64,000 bases of DNA from Polysphondylium violaceum (Eukaryota; Evosea; Eumycetozoa; Dictyosteliales; Dictyosteliaceae). The position numbers and the translations under genes are program-made. Every line of letters begins with the position of its first letter. Position 1 is the stretch's first letter. A model generated the notes under the pieces. That model searched no databases. It saw only the letters and a program-made list of their open reading frames with translations, and was not told where the DNA came from. Positions 10,610 to 22,933 of the stretch are shown piece after piece. The DNA lies in NCBI GenBank assembly GCA_000277445.1, contig AJWJ01000033.1, positions 20,586 through 84,585 on the forward strand. The letters run 5' to 3'.

Positions 10610-11799
10610 TTTATGTTCATCTAACTATATCTATTTCTATACAATAATTGTGTGTGTCTGTTTGATGGTGTGTTGTTGCTGTTAATCTAGTATCTCAAGA
10701 GTTTGCTTTGACACTAGTTTATAAAAAAATAAAATAAAAAAACAAACTCTGCGTGAGTGTGTGCTAAAATGAATGGGAGGTAATGGTACGAAGGTGTAAT
10801 GGTAATGGAATGTTGGTATTGATTCAATCAAAATGAAAAAATTAAAAAAAAAACAAAAAAAACTACCCCAGGATGGCAATATATGCTTTGTTGTTGTGAG
10901 TTGTGTTTGATAAAACTAAAAAGAGTAGTGTAAAAATAAATACAATTATATACAGAGATAAAAAGAAAAAAAAAAAACAACCAAAAAAAGAACACACACT
11001 CTAGAGGGCCTCTTTTTTCCTAATCAAAACCTATACAATATAAATTGAATTGAATAATGAAATAAAAAACGTACAATTACAAAAAAAGACTGTAATCGTG
11101 GGGAAATAAAAAAAATGAAAAAAATTAAAAAAAATGAAAATTTTCAAAAAAAAAACATTTTTATATGAGGGACACCTCTCACAGTTTACTACAATTTTTT
11201 TATTTAGAAATTGGCCCCGATATCTAAGGAATTTTTCTCTATCTCGAGATAGGGGCTCTATCTTTGGTTATTGAGAATGTAGGAGTGATTATTCAATGAT
11301 CATTTTTAACACACTCATGATGAGAGGTAATATTTAATTTCATTTTCAACAAAATTACACATACACATAATACGTCATCAACTAAAAAAAAATAAAATAA
11401 AATAAAAAATATGAAAAAAAACTATGACTATTTCTAGTAATAGCAGTAGTTATTATAATTCAAAAATCCTCTTTATTCTAACAAACAAGGTAATTCGTCA
11501 GAATGAAAAAAAAAAAAGTTTAACAAAAATGAAAAAAAAATGACACAAATCACCCTTTTTTGGTAAAATTAATTTAATAAAAATAATTAATCTTTTACAA
11601 TGAATTTATCAAGTTTGGTTTTTATAGATTCTACCTACTCTCTATTACTTTTTTTTGTTTGCTCCAACATTATTATATTATTCAATCACCCGTATTTAAT
11701 AAACATATAATTATATTATAATATTAATAATATACACTTCATCTATTTATTACGTTTTTAATACCCCCACCAACCCTATTTATCATTTTCAACACAACC
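10610..11799. other. Divergent promoter spacer
   Basis: This 1.19-kb spacer separates divergently transcribed genes. It is very AT-rich with many A runs. A GC-containing patch at 11213-11256 can form a hairpin and includes a perfect 14-bp palindrome (ctatctcgagatag, 11239-11252). No ORF is supported. Confidence 0.7.
11213..11256. repeat. Nested inverted repeat with 14-bp palindrome
   Basis: The perfect palindrome at 11239-11252 contains an XhoI-like CTCGAG core. It also lies within a looser inverted repeat pairing gccccgatatct (from about 11213) with agataggggc (to about 11256). Candidate cruciform or dimeric-protein site in a divergent promoter. Confidence 0.7.
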
Positions 11800-12504
11800 A
11801 TGAATGATCAAAAGTCTGTCTGCTATGCACCCAAGCTCTCACAAGAGTTAGAGAATGGTGAGCATAAAACCTATACATTTGAATCTGACCACTCAAAAGT
11901 ATTTACTTTTGAAGGTGGAAAGATGTCAGAGAAAATAGAAAATCTCACCCCTCTGTCAATTAACAACAATAAAATTTTAGATGGCCCAGATGATAAGAAA
12001 AGCAAACAAATTTCTAAACCATTACCAAACACTCCATTAAAGAATCAACAACAACAACAACAACTCAAACCTATGGATCCATCTAGTGAAACTCCATTCA
12101 ATACACCAAACACTCAATACTCCTCCCTTGATTTACAACTAGAGGATAAATCTCCTGCTGCCACAAAGAATGACCACAGTAATGTTGATTTTGGTAGATT
12201 CAAACAAGGTATTCATGATAATTTGACAACAAAGAAACAAGATGATGCTCCTGCTGACAAAAACAAAGAAATTGCTGATGATCTTCATTTACAAACCTTA
12301 CACAAGAATCCAAATGTTGGAGCTGAGCAATTTTTCACTAGTTTCCAACAATACGTTCCAACCTCTGGTGAGACTACCTCTACCACTGCTGGTTCTGAAG
12401 ATTTGAAGAATGATCAAAATTTACTTCCAAAAGAGGAACAAGACAAACCAATGAGTAAATCTCAACAAAAGAAAAACAAAAAGAAAAACAAGAACAAGAA
12501 ATAG
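11800..12504 (+). CDS. Unknown hydrophilic protein with Lys-rich C-terminus
   Basis: Single exon, 234 residues, from the first ATG after a CAACACAACC-type leader. I do not recognise the family. The protein is hydrophilic throughout, with a Gln run near residue 83-89, many Ser/Thr-Pro sites (SETPFNTPNT) and a Lys/Asn/Gln-rich end (SKSQQKKNKKKNKNKK) that could bind nucleic acid or act as a nuclear signal. No membrane segment, signal peptide or Cys motif is present. It is probably intrinsically disordered. The 3' end converges on that of the PI3-kinase gene 93 bp away. Confidence 0.7.
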   Translation: MNDQKSVCYAPKLSQELENGEHKTYTFESDHSKVFTFEGGKMSEKIENLTPLSINNNKILDGPDDKKSKQISKPLPNTPLKNQQQQQQLKPMDPSSETPFNTPNTQYSSLDLQLEDKSPAATKNDHSNVDFGRFKQGIHDNLTTKKQDDAPADKNKEIADDLHLQTLHKNPNVGAEQFFTSFQQYVPTSGETTSTTAGSEDLKNDQNLLPKEEQDKPMSKSQQKKNKKKNKNKK

Positions 12505-12597
12505 ATATTCCATTCCAATATAAATTAGTTTTCTTTAAATAAAAATTTAAATATTATACACTCTAAAATATTTAGAGTTACAATATTAAATTATTTT

Positions 12598-15500
12598 TTA
12601 TTCTTTAACAGCAGTATTGTCTATTGTTTCTTTAATAGATGACTCTCTACTATTATTATTTGAACTATTATTACTATTATTTACACTATTATTATTACTA
12701 TTTGAATTATTACTACTACTATTATTACTACGAGTATCTTGACCAATAGCTTTTCTATGAGCCATAATATGAATAGCAAAATTAATTTGAGTCGTTAGAG
12801 TATTTATACTTTCATAAATTAATTTTTTAAATCTCTCAGATGCTTCTTTATCATTTAAATCCAATCTAAATTTATCTCTTAGATAAACAATATCACTTTC
12901 ACTTCTTAATTCTGGTATACCAGTTGATAACATCTAAATTTAAATAATAATAAGGGATTAATATATATAAATAATAATAAATAATATAATTTAAAACTTA
13001 CCAATTCAAACATATTTATAAAAACATGAGCATTCTTTCTTAAAATATTATAAGCTTTACAACAAATATCAACAAAGAAATTAAAGTTTGGAGAATCTTT
13101 ACCACCAATGACATAGACAAAATCTGGAGTTAAAACAAAAGGTGCTTTTTCTCTTTGGAAACCAGCAAATGTTTTAAAATTACCTAGGAAATGACCAAAA
13201 TCTATATGGAATAGATGACCATATTTGTCAATCATAATGTTGTCATTGTGACGATCACCAATGCCCAATACATATGTAGCGACACAGTAGCCAGCACAAG
13301 AGAGAGTGAATTTTGATACGGCCTTTTGATAATTATTCTCTGTTAAATTATGATTCTTTAACCAGTTTGCAATGGGGGTCTGCTTAAATGCACCAGTCAT
13401 TCCACCAGCAGCTGCTTGAATACGTGCCGCTGTTTCAGAGTTGCTAACGACCTCGATTAATCCAGTACCAGATCCAGTGGCAATGACACGATAAATAGTC
13501 ATATGTAAATCCAAGTCCTCAGATTTCCACATGTGATCCATTAGCTTGAGTAGTTGGAGTGTTAGAATATCTTGTCTGAGATCATCACCAGATTTAACAA
13601 TCATTTGGAAGGGTTGGGCAAATTGATCCTTGTTTTTAAAAACTACCCAAAGAGGGCATTTGGCAGAATCCATTGATTTACATTTCTGTGGAATTATATT
13701 ATTGACACGAATACTTGGATCAAAGGGGATGGTGAGCACTGTTTTTGGGAAATTCTCTTCCTCCAAGAGTTTTTGTTCAACATAGGACTTTCTCTTGTCA
13801 AAGGGAATGTCTTTAACTTTTTTCGATAGATTTTCCAATATTCTAAGAGTGGTGATTTGATCTTTAAGTTGCTCTCTAAAAGTCTCTGGTGAATATCTAA
13901 GAAATGCGGCCAACAACAATCTAAATCTTTCATCAACTTCTCTATTTTCAATATCTGATCTAAGATGCCAAAAGAATGGATTACCAAGAGTGAGAATATT
14001 TTGAAATACTCTACCCAAAAGAAAGAGACTGAGTACTGATCCATGAAAGATATCATGTTTAATAGCTTGAACCAATTGTAACATATAGATTTCTAGTTCA
14101 TAGTCTGATAATTGATCCAAACACTTTACAACATATTCACGAATTTCAACAGAGTCTGCAAATTTTGGATCCAATAGCTCCAAAGAATCAACGGCCGGTA
14201 AAATGGGCCAATTTTTTAATAATTGAAACATTTCACCCACTTGTTTATAATCACTCCAATCAACAGATTGTAATAGTTTTGGTAAAGATATTGGTATAGT
14301 TTGACAATAATATCTAGATTTCCAAATTAATTGCTTTTCTTCTTTACCAAGAGAATATAATGGATCTTGATTAATAATGGCTTCAAATTTTAACATTTCC
14401 TTTTCAGATAAAGATGGTACTGATTCTTTATCATCAATTATATATTTAATTAAATTATCTTCAAAGTAAATTGTTTTACTATTGCTACCATTGTTATTAT
14501 TGTTATTATTATAATCTTTAAATTCAAAACTAATTATAATTGCTTGATCTTTTGATTGAAGATTATCTACACATGTACCAATTGGATTAATTTTGCCAGG
14601 CCAAAGTAATAATGAATAGGGAGCAGAAGTATTTAAAATATTTTTTGAATCAAATAAACGGAAACCTACCCAACCAATATTTACAGTTGTATCTTTATAT
14701 TTTGCATTTAATCCAAAGCAAATACGTGAACCATTTGGAATTTGTGAAATTGGTTTTGGGATTTCCATCCATTCATTCCAAACAACTGTGTCTTGATATG
14801 ATATCATGGTACTATTGATATTTAATCCTTGAAGTAATTCACCACCAAAATAAACACCTGCTTCAATGAATAGATTGATATTTGATCTATCGGTATTTAA
14901 TAGCTCCTCTGCTTTGGATGCGTATATTTCGTGAGCATGAAGTATTCTAATTGATAGATTATCATGAATTGATAATGATGATATAAATTGATTTTCATCA
15001 CGATTTATAATGGTTGATAATGAGAGGAGTGATGATGAAGATGATGTTTTCTTTTGTTTATCATTGCCCAATATAATCTCTAAAATCTTTGATTTTTCAT
15101 GAGGTAGCGAACGACCTCTATTTGCTGTTTCATGGATGTTATTAATTACCAATTCTTTTTCTAAACCCAGTGTACTCAATTCAACCATGGTTAAATCAAC
15201 TTCACCTGTTCTTTTGATTCGATCAACTATATATTCCACTGAAAGTAATGGTACTTTGGGACTAATGTATTGATAGGTTCCAGTGATTAAAAATCTCCAT
15301 TCCTCTGGATTAAATGGTAATGTATTCTTTACCTTTTCAGACAAGATTGTCATTAAGCTTGATGCAGTATGATTATTTGTACAACGCAGTGATTTGGTTT
15401 GGTTTTTTACGTGGATTTTGATGACAAAAAACTCAGGTATAGTTTTGGGAGGTGGATAGGTAGTGAGCCTAGCAATGTCAATGGATGGTGGTTGTTTGGC

Positions 15501-17366
15501 AATCGATGCCAATTCTCTAATCTTTTTGTTGAAATGATTCACATCATCAATATGTGATTTCCAATAGGATGGTTTGCCATTGTTGTTTATCTCGAGGAAT
15601 TGTAAATCAACTAAACGTTCCTTACATAGACCATCACTTTCAACCAATTCCAATTTAATATTCAATACTTTTTGATTGTTCCAGTGTAGATTATATTTTG
15701 CCAAATGAAGCAATGGTGTATCTATATCTAATGCCAAATCATTATTACACCATCTCAATGTAAACGATGATTCTTCTTTTTCCAATAGATGACCTTGGAC
15801 TTTACCACTTGCCCATGCCAACTGTCTAATTGAATCAATGGTTGAATTTGATGATGCCAATACCTTTACATGATGTCTACAAGGTAACATTACAATTACA
15901 TTTGTTTCCCATTGTTCCAAATGTGTTTGAATATCTTCCTCTTCTGTTGAATCATCAAATTTTGATTCACAATTATCATAAAACAATCTTGAATAAATCA
16001 TTGAATTTTGTCTTTTAATATTATTATTAATATTAATTTCTTCTTTTTGTATTATTATTTTATCTTGTTCTTGTTCTTGTTCTTGTTTATCCTTATTTTC
16101 TATATTCTCTTTATCTATATTATCTTTTTCTTGATTTAAAATATCCTTTTCTTTTACTTTTTCCTTTTCTCTAATTAATTGATGATTTAAATTTAAAGTA
16201 CTTTCTTGTCTTGGTGTAAAGAATCTACTACCTAGAGATGGTGGTGGAAGTGATGATAATGTTGATGATGATGGATTATATGAACCAAATACTGATGAAG
16301 ATGATGGTTTGGTTGAAGTCCATGATTTTACTTTGGATGATCTAGGTGTAGATGGTGATGTAGATGGTGATGGTGGTGAATTACTACTATTACCATTTGT
16401 TGGTGCAGTATTTGTTGATGAACTTAATTGGTTTCTACTTTTGATCTTGTCATGAAATGTAATATTTTCAAACTTCTTTTTAACCATACCCAACATTGAT
16501 AAACTATTGGCTTGTGTATAATTTGTAATTGTAATATTATTACCTTGAATATCAATATTATCACTATTTTTTCTATAACTATTATTACTATTACCAGTTA
16601 TTTTGCTATGACTTAAAGTACTTGATGAAACAGGAGATGTAGAAGGAGATGCATTTGGTGTAGAGATTGGTGATAAACCGAGCATAGGCTCATTTTCTTC
16701 TTGGAATATATCTCGAGGTGATGTTTTATGTTGACTATTTTCGTTGGTTTGAATTGGAATATTTGATTCCAAACAACTTGGTATTGTTAAAAATACATTT
16801 GAGTTTTGTAAATTATTCAACTTTATCTTTTCTATTAAACCTAACCATCCTTTATATGAAGGTTGTAATTCATATTTAATTGAATCAGAACCATCATCAT
16901 TTTCCTTTTCTTTTTTACTTAATAAATTTTCAAAATGTTGTAATTCATTTAATGTGTCATTTAATTGTTCCTATTTTATAATGTATTTTGAATAGATAAA
17001 TATATAATCCATAGATAAAGACTAGAATACATGTACACATACTTTGATAGAATCAATGATTGAGTGAATATTATTACAATTTTCTTTTTCCATAAAAACA
17101 GTTAGATAATTATTACCAGATATATTATTACCACTATTGCTAATGGCACTGTTTCTTTCCTTGTGAAGATTAATTGCTATGGGAGGATGAGATGATAAAC
17201 TATCTATATCAATGTCTTCAACTATTGTATTTTCTAAATCTACACTAGATATGCTCGCTCTCCCTATTGCTTCATTACCATTACTATTGTGAGAATCACT
17301 ATTTGCTGCCCCACCACTATAAGAAGCATATGCTTGTCCCTTTTCAAAAGATTTAGATTTATTCAT
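12598..17366 (-). CDS. Phosphatidylinositol 3-kinase, class I-like, with RBD, C2, helical and catalytic domains
   Basis: Three exons: 17366-17043, 16970-13002 and 12933-12598 (introns 72 and 68 nt, both phase 0); 1542 residues. The N-terminal 450 residues are Ser/Asn/Pro low complexity. They are followed by an adaptor-binding-like region near 460-550 (TNVIVMLPCRHHVKVL), a Ras-binding domain at about 615-705, C2 at about 775-900, a helical PIK domain at about 980-1150 and the kinase at about 1190-1470. Catalytic motifs: IVKSGDDLRQD (near 1231), GIGDRHNDNIM (near 1346) and HIDFGHFLGN (near 1366). The activation loop GFQREKAPF is basic, as in PIP2-using class I enzymes. The last exon adds helix kA12 and an Asn/Ser tail. 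It makes PIP3 at the plasma membrane in chemotaxis and macropinocytosis. It resembles D. discoideum pikA/B/C, but the exact orthologue is unassigned. It is divergent with a RhoGEF gene. Confidence 0.93.
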
Positions 17367-18078
17367 TTTTTTATCATAAACACCACACCCACATTCACAC
17401 ACATACTACACAGACAAAGAGAAAAGAGAAAAAACTATTTATAGTACAATAAAAAGCATATGAATGATATAAAAATAACTACTAACAAAAACAAACTATA
17501 TACAAGGTACTAAAGTGTGAAGGGTTTGAATGTTGTGATGTATGAAAGACTAGTATTGAATCAGTGCTATTTTTTTTATTGATCAGCACCAATAAACACC
17601 GTTTCCCCACAAATCAAATCAAGATTTTTTAAAAATTCGAATTTTTTTTTACTTTTTTTTTTATTTTATTTCAATTTTTTTTTGGTTTGAAAAGACATCA
17701 CATGATGAGTATGTTTTGATAAAAGATACTCCCGATGTGCAAAGATAGATTTGTCTTTGCAAAATTTTTCCCACCTCCAAAAGAAACTTCCAAGTGTTTT
17801 CATACTCACCACTTATTTTGATTAGAATAAATATACACACAAATAATCCTTATCTTTCAAGTAGACATCTATTAATGACACTAAACACCCAAATCATTAT
17901 TCCTTTAAAAATGTCTTTCTCTATGAGGTTATGATAATTGCTCCTTCCTTACAAAAAAGTGAAAAAATAATAAAAATTCAAAAAAAAAAGAAAAAAAGTA
18001 AAAATAAATTCATGCACAAAATCCCCCCACCCGCACCGTTTAAATTAATATATTTTTCTGTCTATCTATAGATAAGAT
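17367..18078. other. Divergent promoter shared by PI3-kinase and RhoGEF genes
   Basis: This 712-bp spacer has T/A runs and one clear inverted repeat, tgcaaaga...tctttgca, at 17738-17761 (8-bp arms, 8-nt gap). It is the only sequence between the two start codons, so it must hold both promoters unless distal elements act. Confidence 0.75.
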
Positions 18079-20934
18079 ATGCAATCAATTGATAACAACA
18101 ATAACAATGATAAGGATAAAGATAAAAAGTCTAAATCAAAGTCATCATCAAAGAAAAAAGATGCTGGAGATGGGATTGTAATTTCAAATCCTACCAATTT
18201 TAGACAATTATCTACTCCAAAAAATAGTAATATTACAAATCAACAAAATATTAGTGCTGATGAATATATCTATGATAGTAATAGTAATCAAAATAATGTA
18301 AATTATAATAATAGTAATGATCTCTATAATCAAGATGAGTATAATCAATATGAAAGCTATAATCAAGATGAAAACTATAATCATGATCAACAATTAGAAC
18401 AAGAATTAAATCAATATGAAAACGATCAATATGAATATAATCAAAACTATGATCAAGAGCAATACTATGAAGAACAACAAGAACAGCAACAGCCTCAGCA
18501 ACTACAACAACCATATTGCCCACCAATTCCTACCTCAAAACCAAGAATGTCATTACAAAATGCTTTAAAGTCACCTCCAATGTCATCTAATAATAACATC
18601 AACAACAATAGTAGTGATAGTAGTAATAATAACAATAATAACAATAATAATAATCATAATCATAATCATAGAACTAGCAAAGTATATTTTAAAGTATCAA
18701 ATGAATTATTAAAAGGAGTTAAAGAATGGGAAGAGAAAAAAGAATTATATCAACAATCAATTAAAAAGTTGTTATCAAGTAAGTCAAATGAATTGGATAA
18801 AATATTTTCACATTACTTGCAAGAGATGAAACCAATATTGAGTCAATTCCAATTTGATGAAACCATGAAAAAAGAGATATTGGACAAGGAAGAGAAGCGT
18901 TTAGAAGAGGTGAAACAACAATTGTTTGGATCAAAGAATGCATCGATATTGGTGTTGGAGAATCAAATTCAAATACGTAAAAAGGAAATCCTTATGCACA
19001 ACAAGATCACATTGCTACAAAAAGTGGTGAGAGGGTGGTTGGCAAGAAAGAGATACAGCAAATTAAAGAGTGACATCATTCAGAGAAATAAATGTGCACA
19101 TGAAATCATAGAGACAGAAAGAAGATATGTCAATAGTCTGGAATTGATTATCAATGTATTTCTCGTGCCATTGCAGAGCACCAAAAAGGATCTCTTGTCG
19201 GCTTCAGAGATTACAACGATATTTAGTAATTGCACTAGTCTATATGGTGTGCACAAAGAGTTGCTAGAGAGTTTAGAGAAAAGATGGGAGAAATGGGATC
19301 AACAACAATGCCTGGCCGAGTGTTTTATTAATCTATCGCCCTATTTGAAGCTCTATACACAGTATATCAATAACTTTAACAATGCTATATCAACATTGTC
19401 AGAGTGCAAGAAAAGAGATTCCAAGGTCAAAGATTTCTTTTTCAAAGATTGCAAAACAAATCCATTGCTCGATAAAAGAGATTTTTTGGATTTAAATATT
19501 CAACCGGTGCAAAGAATACCTAGATACAGATTGTTGTTGTCTGATCTCCTCAAACATACACCAGAGGGTCACAAAGACTATAACAATATAAAAAAGGCAC
19601 TAGAGGAGATACAGAATCTTGCCAACAACATCAACGAAAGTAAAAGAAATGCCGAAGGTTTGGAAAAGATCATGTTGATCCAATCTTCTCTCACGAAAAA
19701 CATTGAATTGGTGCAGCCCTATCGTAGACATATCAAAGACATTACCATATTGTTTGACAAAAAGGGTAGAGTTAAAGAACGTCATCTATTTATCTTTAAT
19801 GACTCTATTTTACTCTGCAAGAAACAAAGTAATATTTTGCCCAGCGGTATCGTGGAGAGTAGTGGCAATCATAGATATATCCCCATCACCCACATGTCGC
19901 TCTATGGTGCCATTATATTACAAGTGGACGATCAAGTCATCAAACACAAGTTTGCCATACTGGGCAATCAACATCTTTATTTCTATGCAAAGAGTGCCGT
20001 TGAACAACATGAATTGATATTATTGTTAAAAGAAATTGTCAAGGAATTGGATGAAAACAACACTTCATTGAAAAGAGAAGAAATCGATACCTTGCAACGT
20101 CCATTGGTCCGAGAGTCTTCTTCCTATAGAGAATCTGTTGATTTATCAAAGATATTGAATTTACAAAAATTGGCAAACACCAACAACAACAACAATAGTA
20201 ACAATAGTAACAATAGTCATGGAATTAGTAGCAATAACCTTGTGAGAGAAAGAAATTCAACAACATTCTTTTCAAGAACAGATTCAAATAGTAGTCTTGG
20301 CAGTAGTGGTGGAAATAGTAACAATGGCAATGATTCACCTAAAGCAAGAAACTCACCAACCTTGCATTACAGTCCACCAAATTCAATGAAGAGTCAAAAT
20401 CATTCATCCTCTCCTTTATCTGAATCTATAAATATACAATCAATTCAACAACAACAGCAGTATTTACCCACTCCACCATCTTTACAATCACCTCAATCTT
20501 TAAACCAACCAATGAATAATAATAATAATAATAATACAATCATTCAACCACAAATTAATTTATCAATTAGAGAACTAATAGATATTTATAATGAAATTTG
20601 TAATTTACAAAAAGAAATATTTCAATCAAACAATAATGGATTCAATCAATCAAGTGCAGCTAGTTTGGATAAATTGAATAAAACACTTGAAAGAATATCT
20701 ACACTGAAAAATCAATCTTTGGAAATATTAAAACAAGAAGAAATATCTAGTCGTCTTCAAGAAGCCATTACATTGGGTAAAGATCATATTGGTGCATTTA
20801 CTGAATGGATAAAAAGATCATATACTCCTCAAGACCCTTCTGGACAATATCCTAAACAATTAACAATTAATTTAATGAAATGGTACAATCATCTTTTCAC
20901 AATTTGGTCTTCAGTTTTAGATTATAAAAAATAA
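18079..20934 (+). CDS. RhoGEF with IQ motif, DH and PH domains
   Basis: Single exon, 951 residues. The N-terminal 200 residues are Asn/Gln/Tyr/Asp-rich low complexity. An IQ motif lies at about 309-330 (LLQKVVRGWLARKRYSKL) and could bind calmodulin or a myosin-type light chain. The DH (RhoGEF) domain spans about 335-520: AHEIIETERRYVNSLELI at its start, and the CR3 block IQPVQRIPRYRLLLSDLLKH. The PH domain spans about 530-660 (ERHLFIFNDSILLCKK). After a Ser/Asn/Pro linker, a C-terminal helical region (about 825-951; LTINLMKWYNHLFTIW) is unassigned. It should activate Rac/Rho GTPases at membranes. It sits between the PI3-kinase and PTEN genes. Confidence 0.92.
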   Translation: MQSIDNNNNNDKDKDKKSKSKSSSKKKDAGDGIVISNPTNFRQLSTPKNSNITNQQNISADEYIYDSNSNQNNVNYNNSNDLYNQDEYNQYESYNQDENYNHDQQLEQELNQYENDQYEYNQNYDQEQYYEEQQEQQQPQQLQQPYCPPIPTSKPRMSLQNALKSPPMSSNNNINNNSSDSSNNNNNNNNNNHNHNHRTSKVYFKVSNELLKGVKEWEEKKELYQQSIKKLLSSKSNELDKIFSHYLQEMKPILSQFQFDETMKKEILDKEEKRLEEVKQQLFGSKNASILVLENQIQIRKKEILMHNKITLLQKVVRGWLARKRYSKLKSDIIQRNKCAHEIIETERRYVNSLELIINVFLVPLQSTKKDLLSASEITTIFSNCTSLYGVHKELLESLEKRWEKWDQQQCLAECFINLSPYLKLYTQYINNFNNAISTLSECKKRDSKVKDFFFKDCKTNPLLDKRDFLDLNIQPVQRIPRYRLLLSDLLKHTPEGHKDYNNIKKALEEIQNLANNINESKRNAEGLEKIMLIQSSLTKNIELVQPYRRHIKDITILFDKKGRVKERHLFIFNDSILLCKKQSNILPSGIVESSGNHRYIPITHMSLYGAIILQVDDQVIKHKFAILGNQHLYFYAKSAVEQHELILLLKEIVKELDENNTSLKREEIDTLQRPLVRESSSYRESVDLSKILNLQKLANTNNNNNSNNSNNSHGISSNNLVRERNSTTFFSRTDSNSSLGSSGGNSNNGNDSPKARNSPTLHYSPPNSMKSQNHSSSPLSESINIQSIQQQQQYLPTPPSLQSPQSLNQPMNNNNNNNTIIQPQINLSIRELIDIYNEICNLQKEIFQSNNNGFNQSSAASLDKLNKTLERISTLKNQSLEILKQEEISSRLQEAITLGKDHIGAFTEWIKRSYTPQDPSGQYPKQLTINLMKWYNHLFTIWSSVLDYKK

Positions 20935-21253
20935 TAAAGAAAGATTTATATTTTAAATAAACCAAGATATTCTTGCAATTTTGAATTCCACTTCATCTCT
21001 ACAGAAATGGGTTTACTTGGAGTGATTTATTACTGTCTAAGAAATTTGAGAGATCTTACATTCTGAAAAGCTGTTTAAATCATCGCCTCAAGAAAGTAAA
21101 ATTTCTTAACAAACATGAGATTTCACATCGCGATCCGATAGAGATTTTGTTTATAAAATTAGAGTTTTATTTTTAGAATGAAATAAATAAAAATAGTTAA
21201 TTGTTGGTGTTGGTGGTTTTTTGTTTGTTTTTTGATATCCAATTGGATTGGAT
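20935..21253. other. Convergent 3' spacer
   Basis: This 319-bp spacer lies between the RhoGEF and PTEN 3' ends. It has moderate complexity, with a 10-bp inverted repeat (taagaaattt around 21037 and aaatttctta around 21101). No ORF is supported; it is probably 3' UTRs and termination signals. Confidence 0.65.
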
Positions 21254-22933
21254 TTAATCAGATGATGAGGATGATGAAGATGGTTGAGTTGGTTTTTGTT
21301 CGGATTCTGACGTTGTTTCATCATCGCTACTGCTACTGCTACTATTACTATTATTATTATTATTACTGCTATTGTTATTGTTGTTGGTCTCTTTTTCATC
21401 AGTTTTGACAACGACAACAGCTTCTATTGTTGTTGATGATGGTAATGGAGTTGTTGTACTTGAATCATTTGAAAGAGTGCTAGTTTCAACAGCGGTTGAG
21501 GCAACGGCGATGGTAGGAGTGGTCACGACGACAACAGAGTTTGGTGTGATGATGTTGTCTTGAGATGAGGTGGAACCGTTTTGGTGGATGGCAACGGGTG
21601 ATTGTTCATCGGCACTGGCAACGACGGTGGTTTGGGAAGGCTCTAATTTTTCGAAAAACATTTCCACTCTGAAATCTTTTGGATAAGATTTGTGATTCTT
21701 GTCCTTGTGTGCCTTGTCGAGACCCGACTTGCCAATGATCTCGTGTTGTTGTACAAAAGAGGTGTTTACCCAAAACATAAACATACGCTCTGCTTTATCG
21801 CAAAACTCAATTCTGACGTCGCCCAACAATGGGAGACTGCCAATGTCAAAAGAGATGTATTCTTCGTTTTCTTGATTGTCGTACGATTGATCAAAACCTA
21901 TGGTGCTTTGTGAACGAAGAGTGTTGAGATCACGTTGAGACATGGTGCCATTGCTGACAGTACCGTTACCATTGGTGCTGCTGCTGCCATTCAATTGCTG
22001 TACAGACTGACTGTGTTCAAGTTGTGATTTGCTGTCTTTTTTATCCTTTTTCTCTTTTTTCGATTTCTTTTTCTTTTCAACCTTGTGAATGGTGACGTTG
22101 AGTGAATCTTTAGAGTGATAGACTTGAGTTTTACCTACACAAATGTTGAATGTAATCTCTGAGAGATTGGTGTCTTTGGGGAGAGGTTGAAGTAATATCT
22201 TACGAAGTAACACTGTACGTGGTGTGTATTTGATGGCACCTCTGACTGCATCGCCAAAGTAGTGGACATATCTGATTTGACTGGGAATTGTAACACCCTT
22301 TTGATTGTAGGTACGTAAAGCTGCATAGAAACGAAGTGAATCCTCTGTCTTTTCCCACATCTTGCAATACAATAACCAACAACAAATCATTAAACCAGTT
22401 CTACCTTTACCTGCTTTACAATGAACTACTACAATATTCTTTTCATCTTCTTTCATATAACTTTCTACATCTTTACAAAATGCTTCAATCAATTCAAATT
22501 GTGGTGCATTATGATCATCAAATGGAAATACTCCTACTCTACCATAAAATTTAGAATGATCATAATCTCTTTCTGAACATCTATTTTTGTTTGAGGTTAA
22601 AAGTTAATATACTATACTAAACTGCTAAATAACACTCTATATACATACAAATTGTATACTTTGTAATGATCTTTATGATAGTGATCAAGGAATTTTTGTA
22701 CTTCTTTCATTGGATTTCTAAATACACCTTCAACTTTTTCACTTGGGAAACCCATAGCAATAACTTTATCAGTAATATCTATATTTGTTGCTATATTAAT
22801 AACCTAAATCAAAAAAAAAAGCACTTGATATTGCTACACCTAAATAAAACTTACAAGCTAAATCTAAATCATATCCATTCTTTTGATATCTTCTTTTTTG
22901 CTTGGAGACAGCATTTCTTAATATACTACTCAT
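21254..22933 (-). CDS. ptenA: PTEN, phosphatidylinositol-3,4,5-trisphosphate 3-phosphatase
   Basis: Exons 22933-22855, 22778-22649 and 22580-21254 (introns 76 and 68 nt); 511 residues. The joins restore the PTEN N-terminus: the PIP2-binding motif KQKRRYQKNGYDLDL at about 10-24, then YITDKVIAMGFPSEKVEGVF. The P-loop HCKAGKGRTG is at residues 123-132, so the nucleophile Cys124 has the same number as in human PTEN. The TI-loop segment QKGVTIPSQIRYV and a C2 domain (ITFNICVGKTQVYH; MFMFWVNTSFV; KDFRVEMFFEKLEPS) follow. A Lys-rich insert (KKKKSKKEKKDKKDSK) breaks the C2 domain. The Ser/Thr/Asn-rich tail replaces the animal PDZ-binding tail. PTEN removes the 3-phosphate of PIP3 at the rear of migrating cells. 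Confidence 0.96.
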
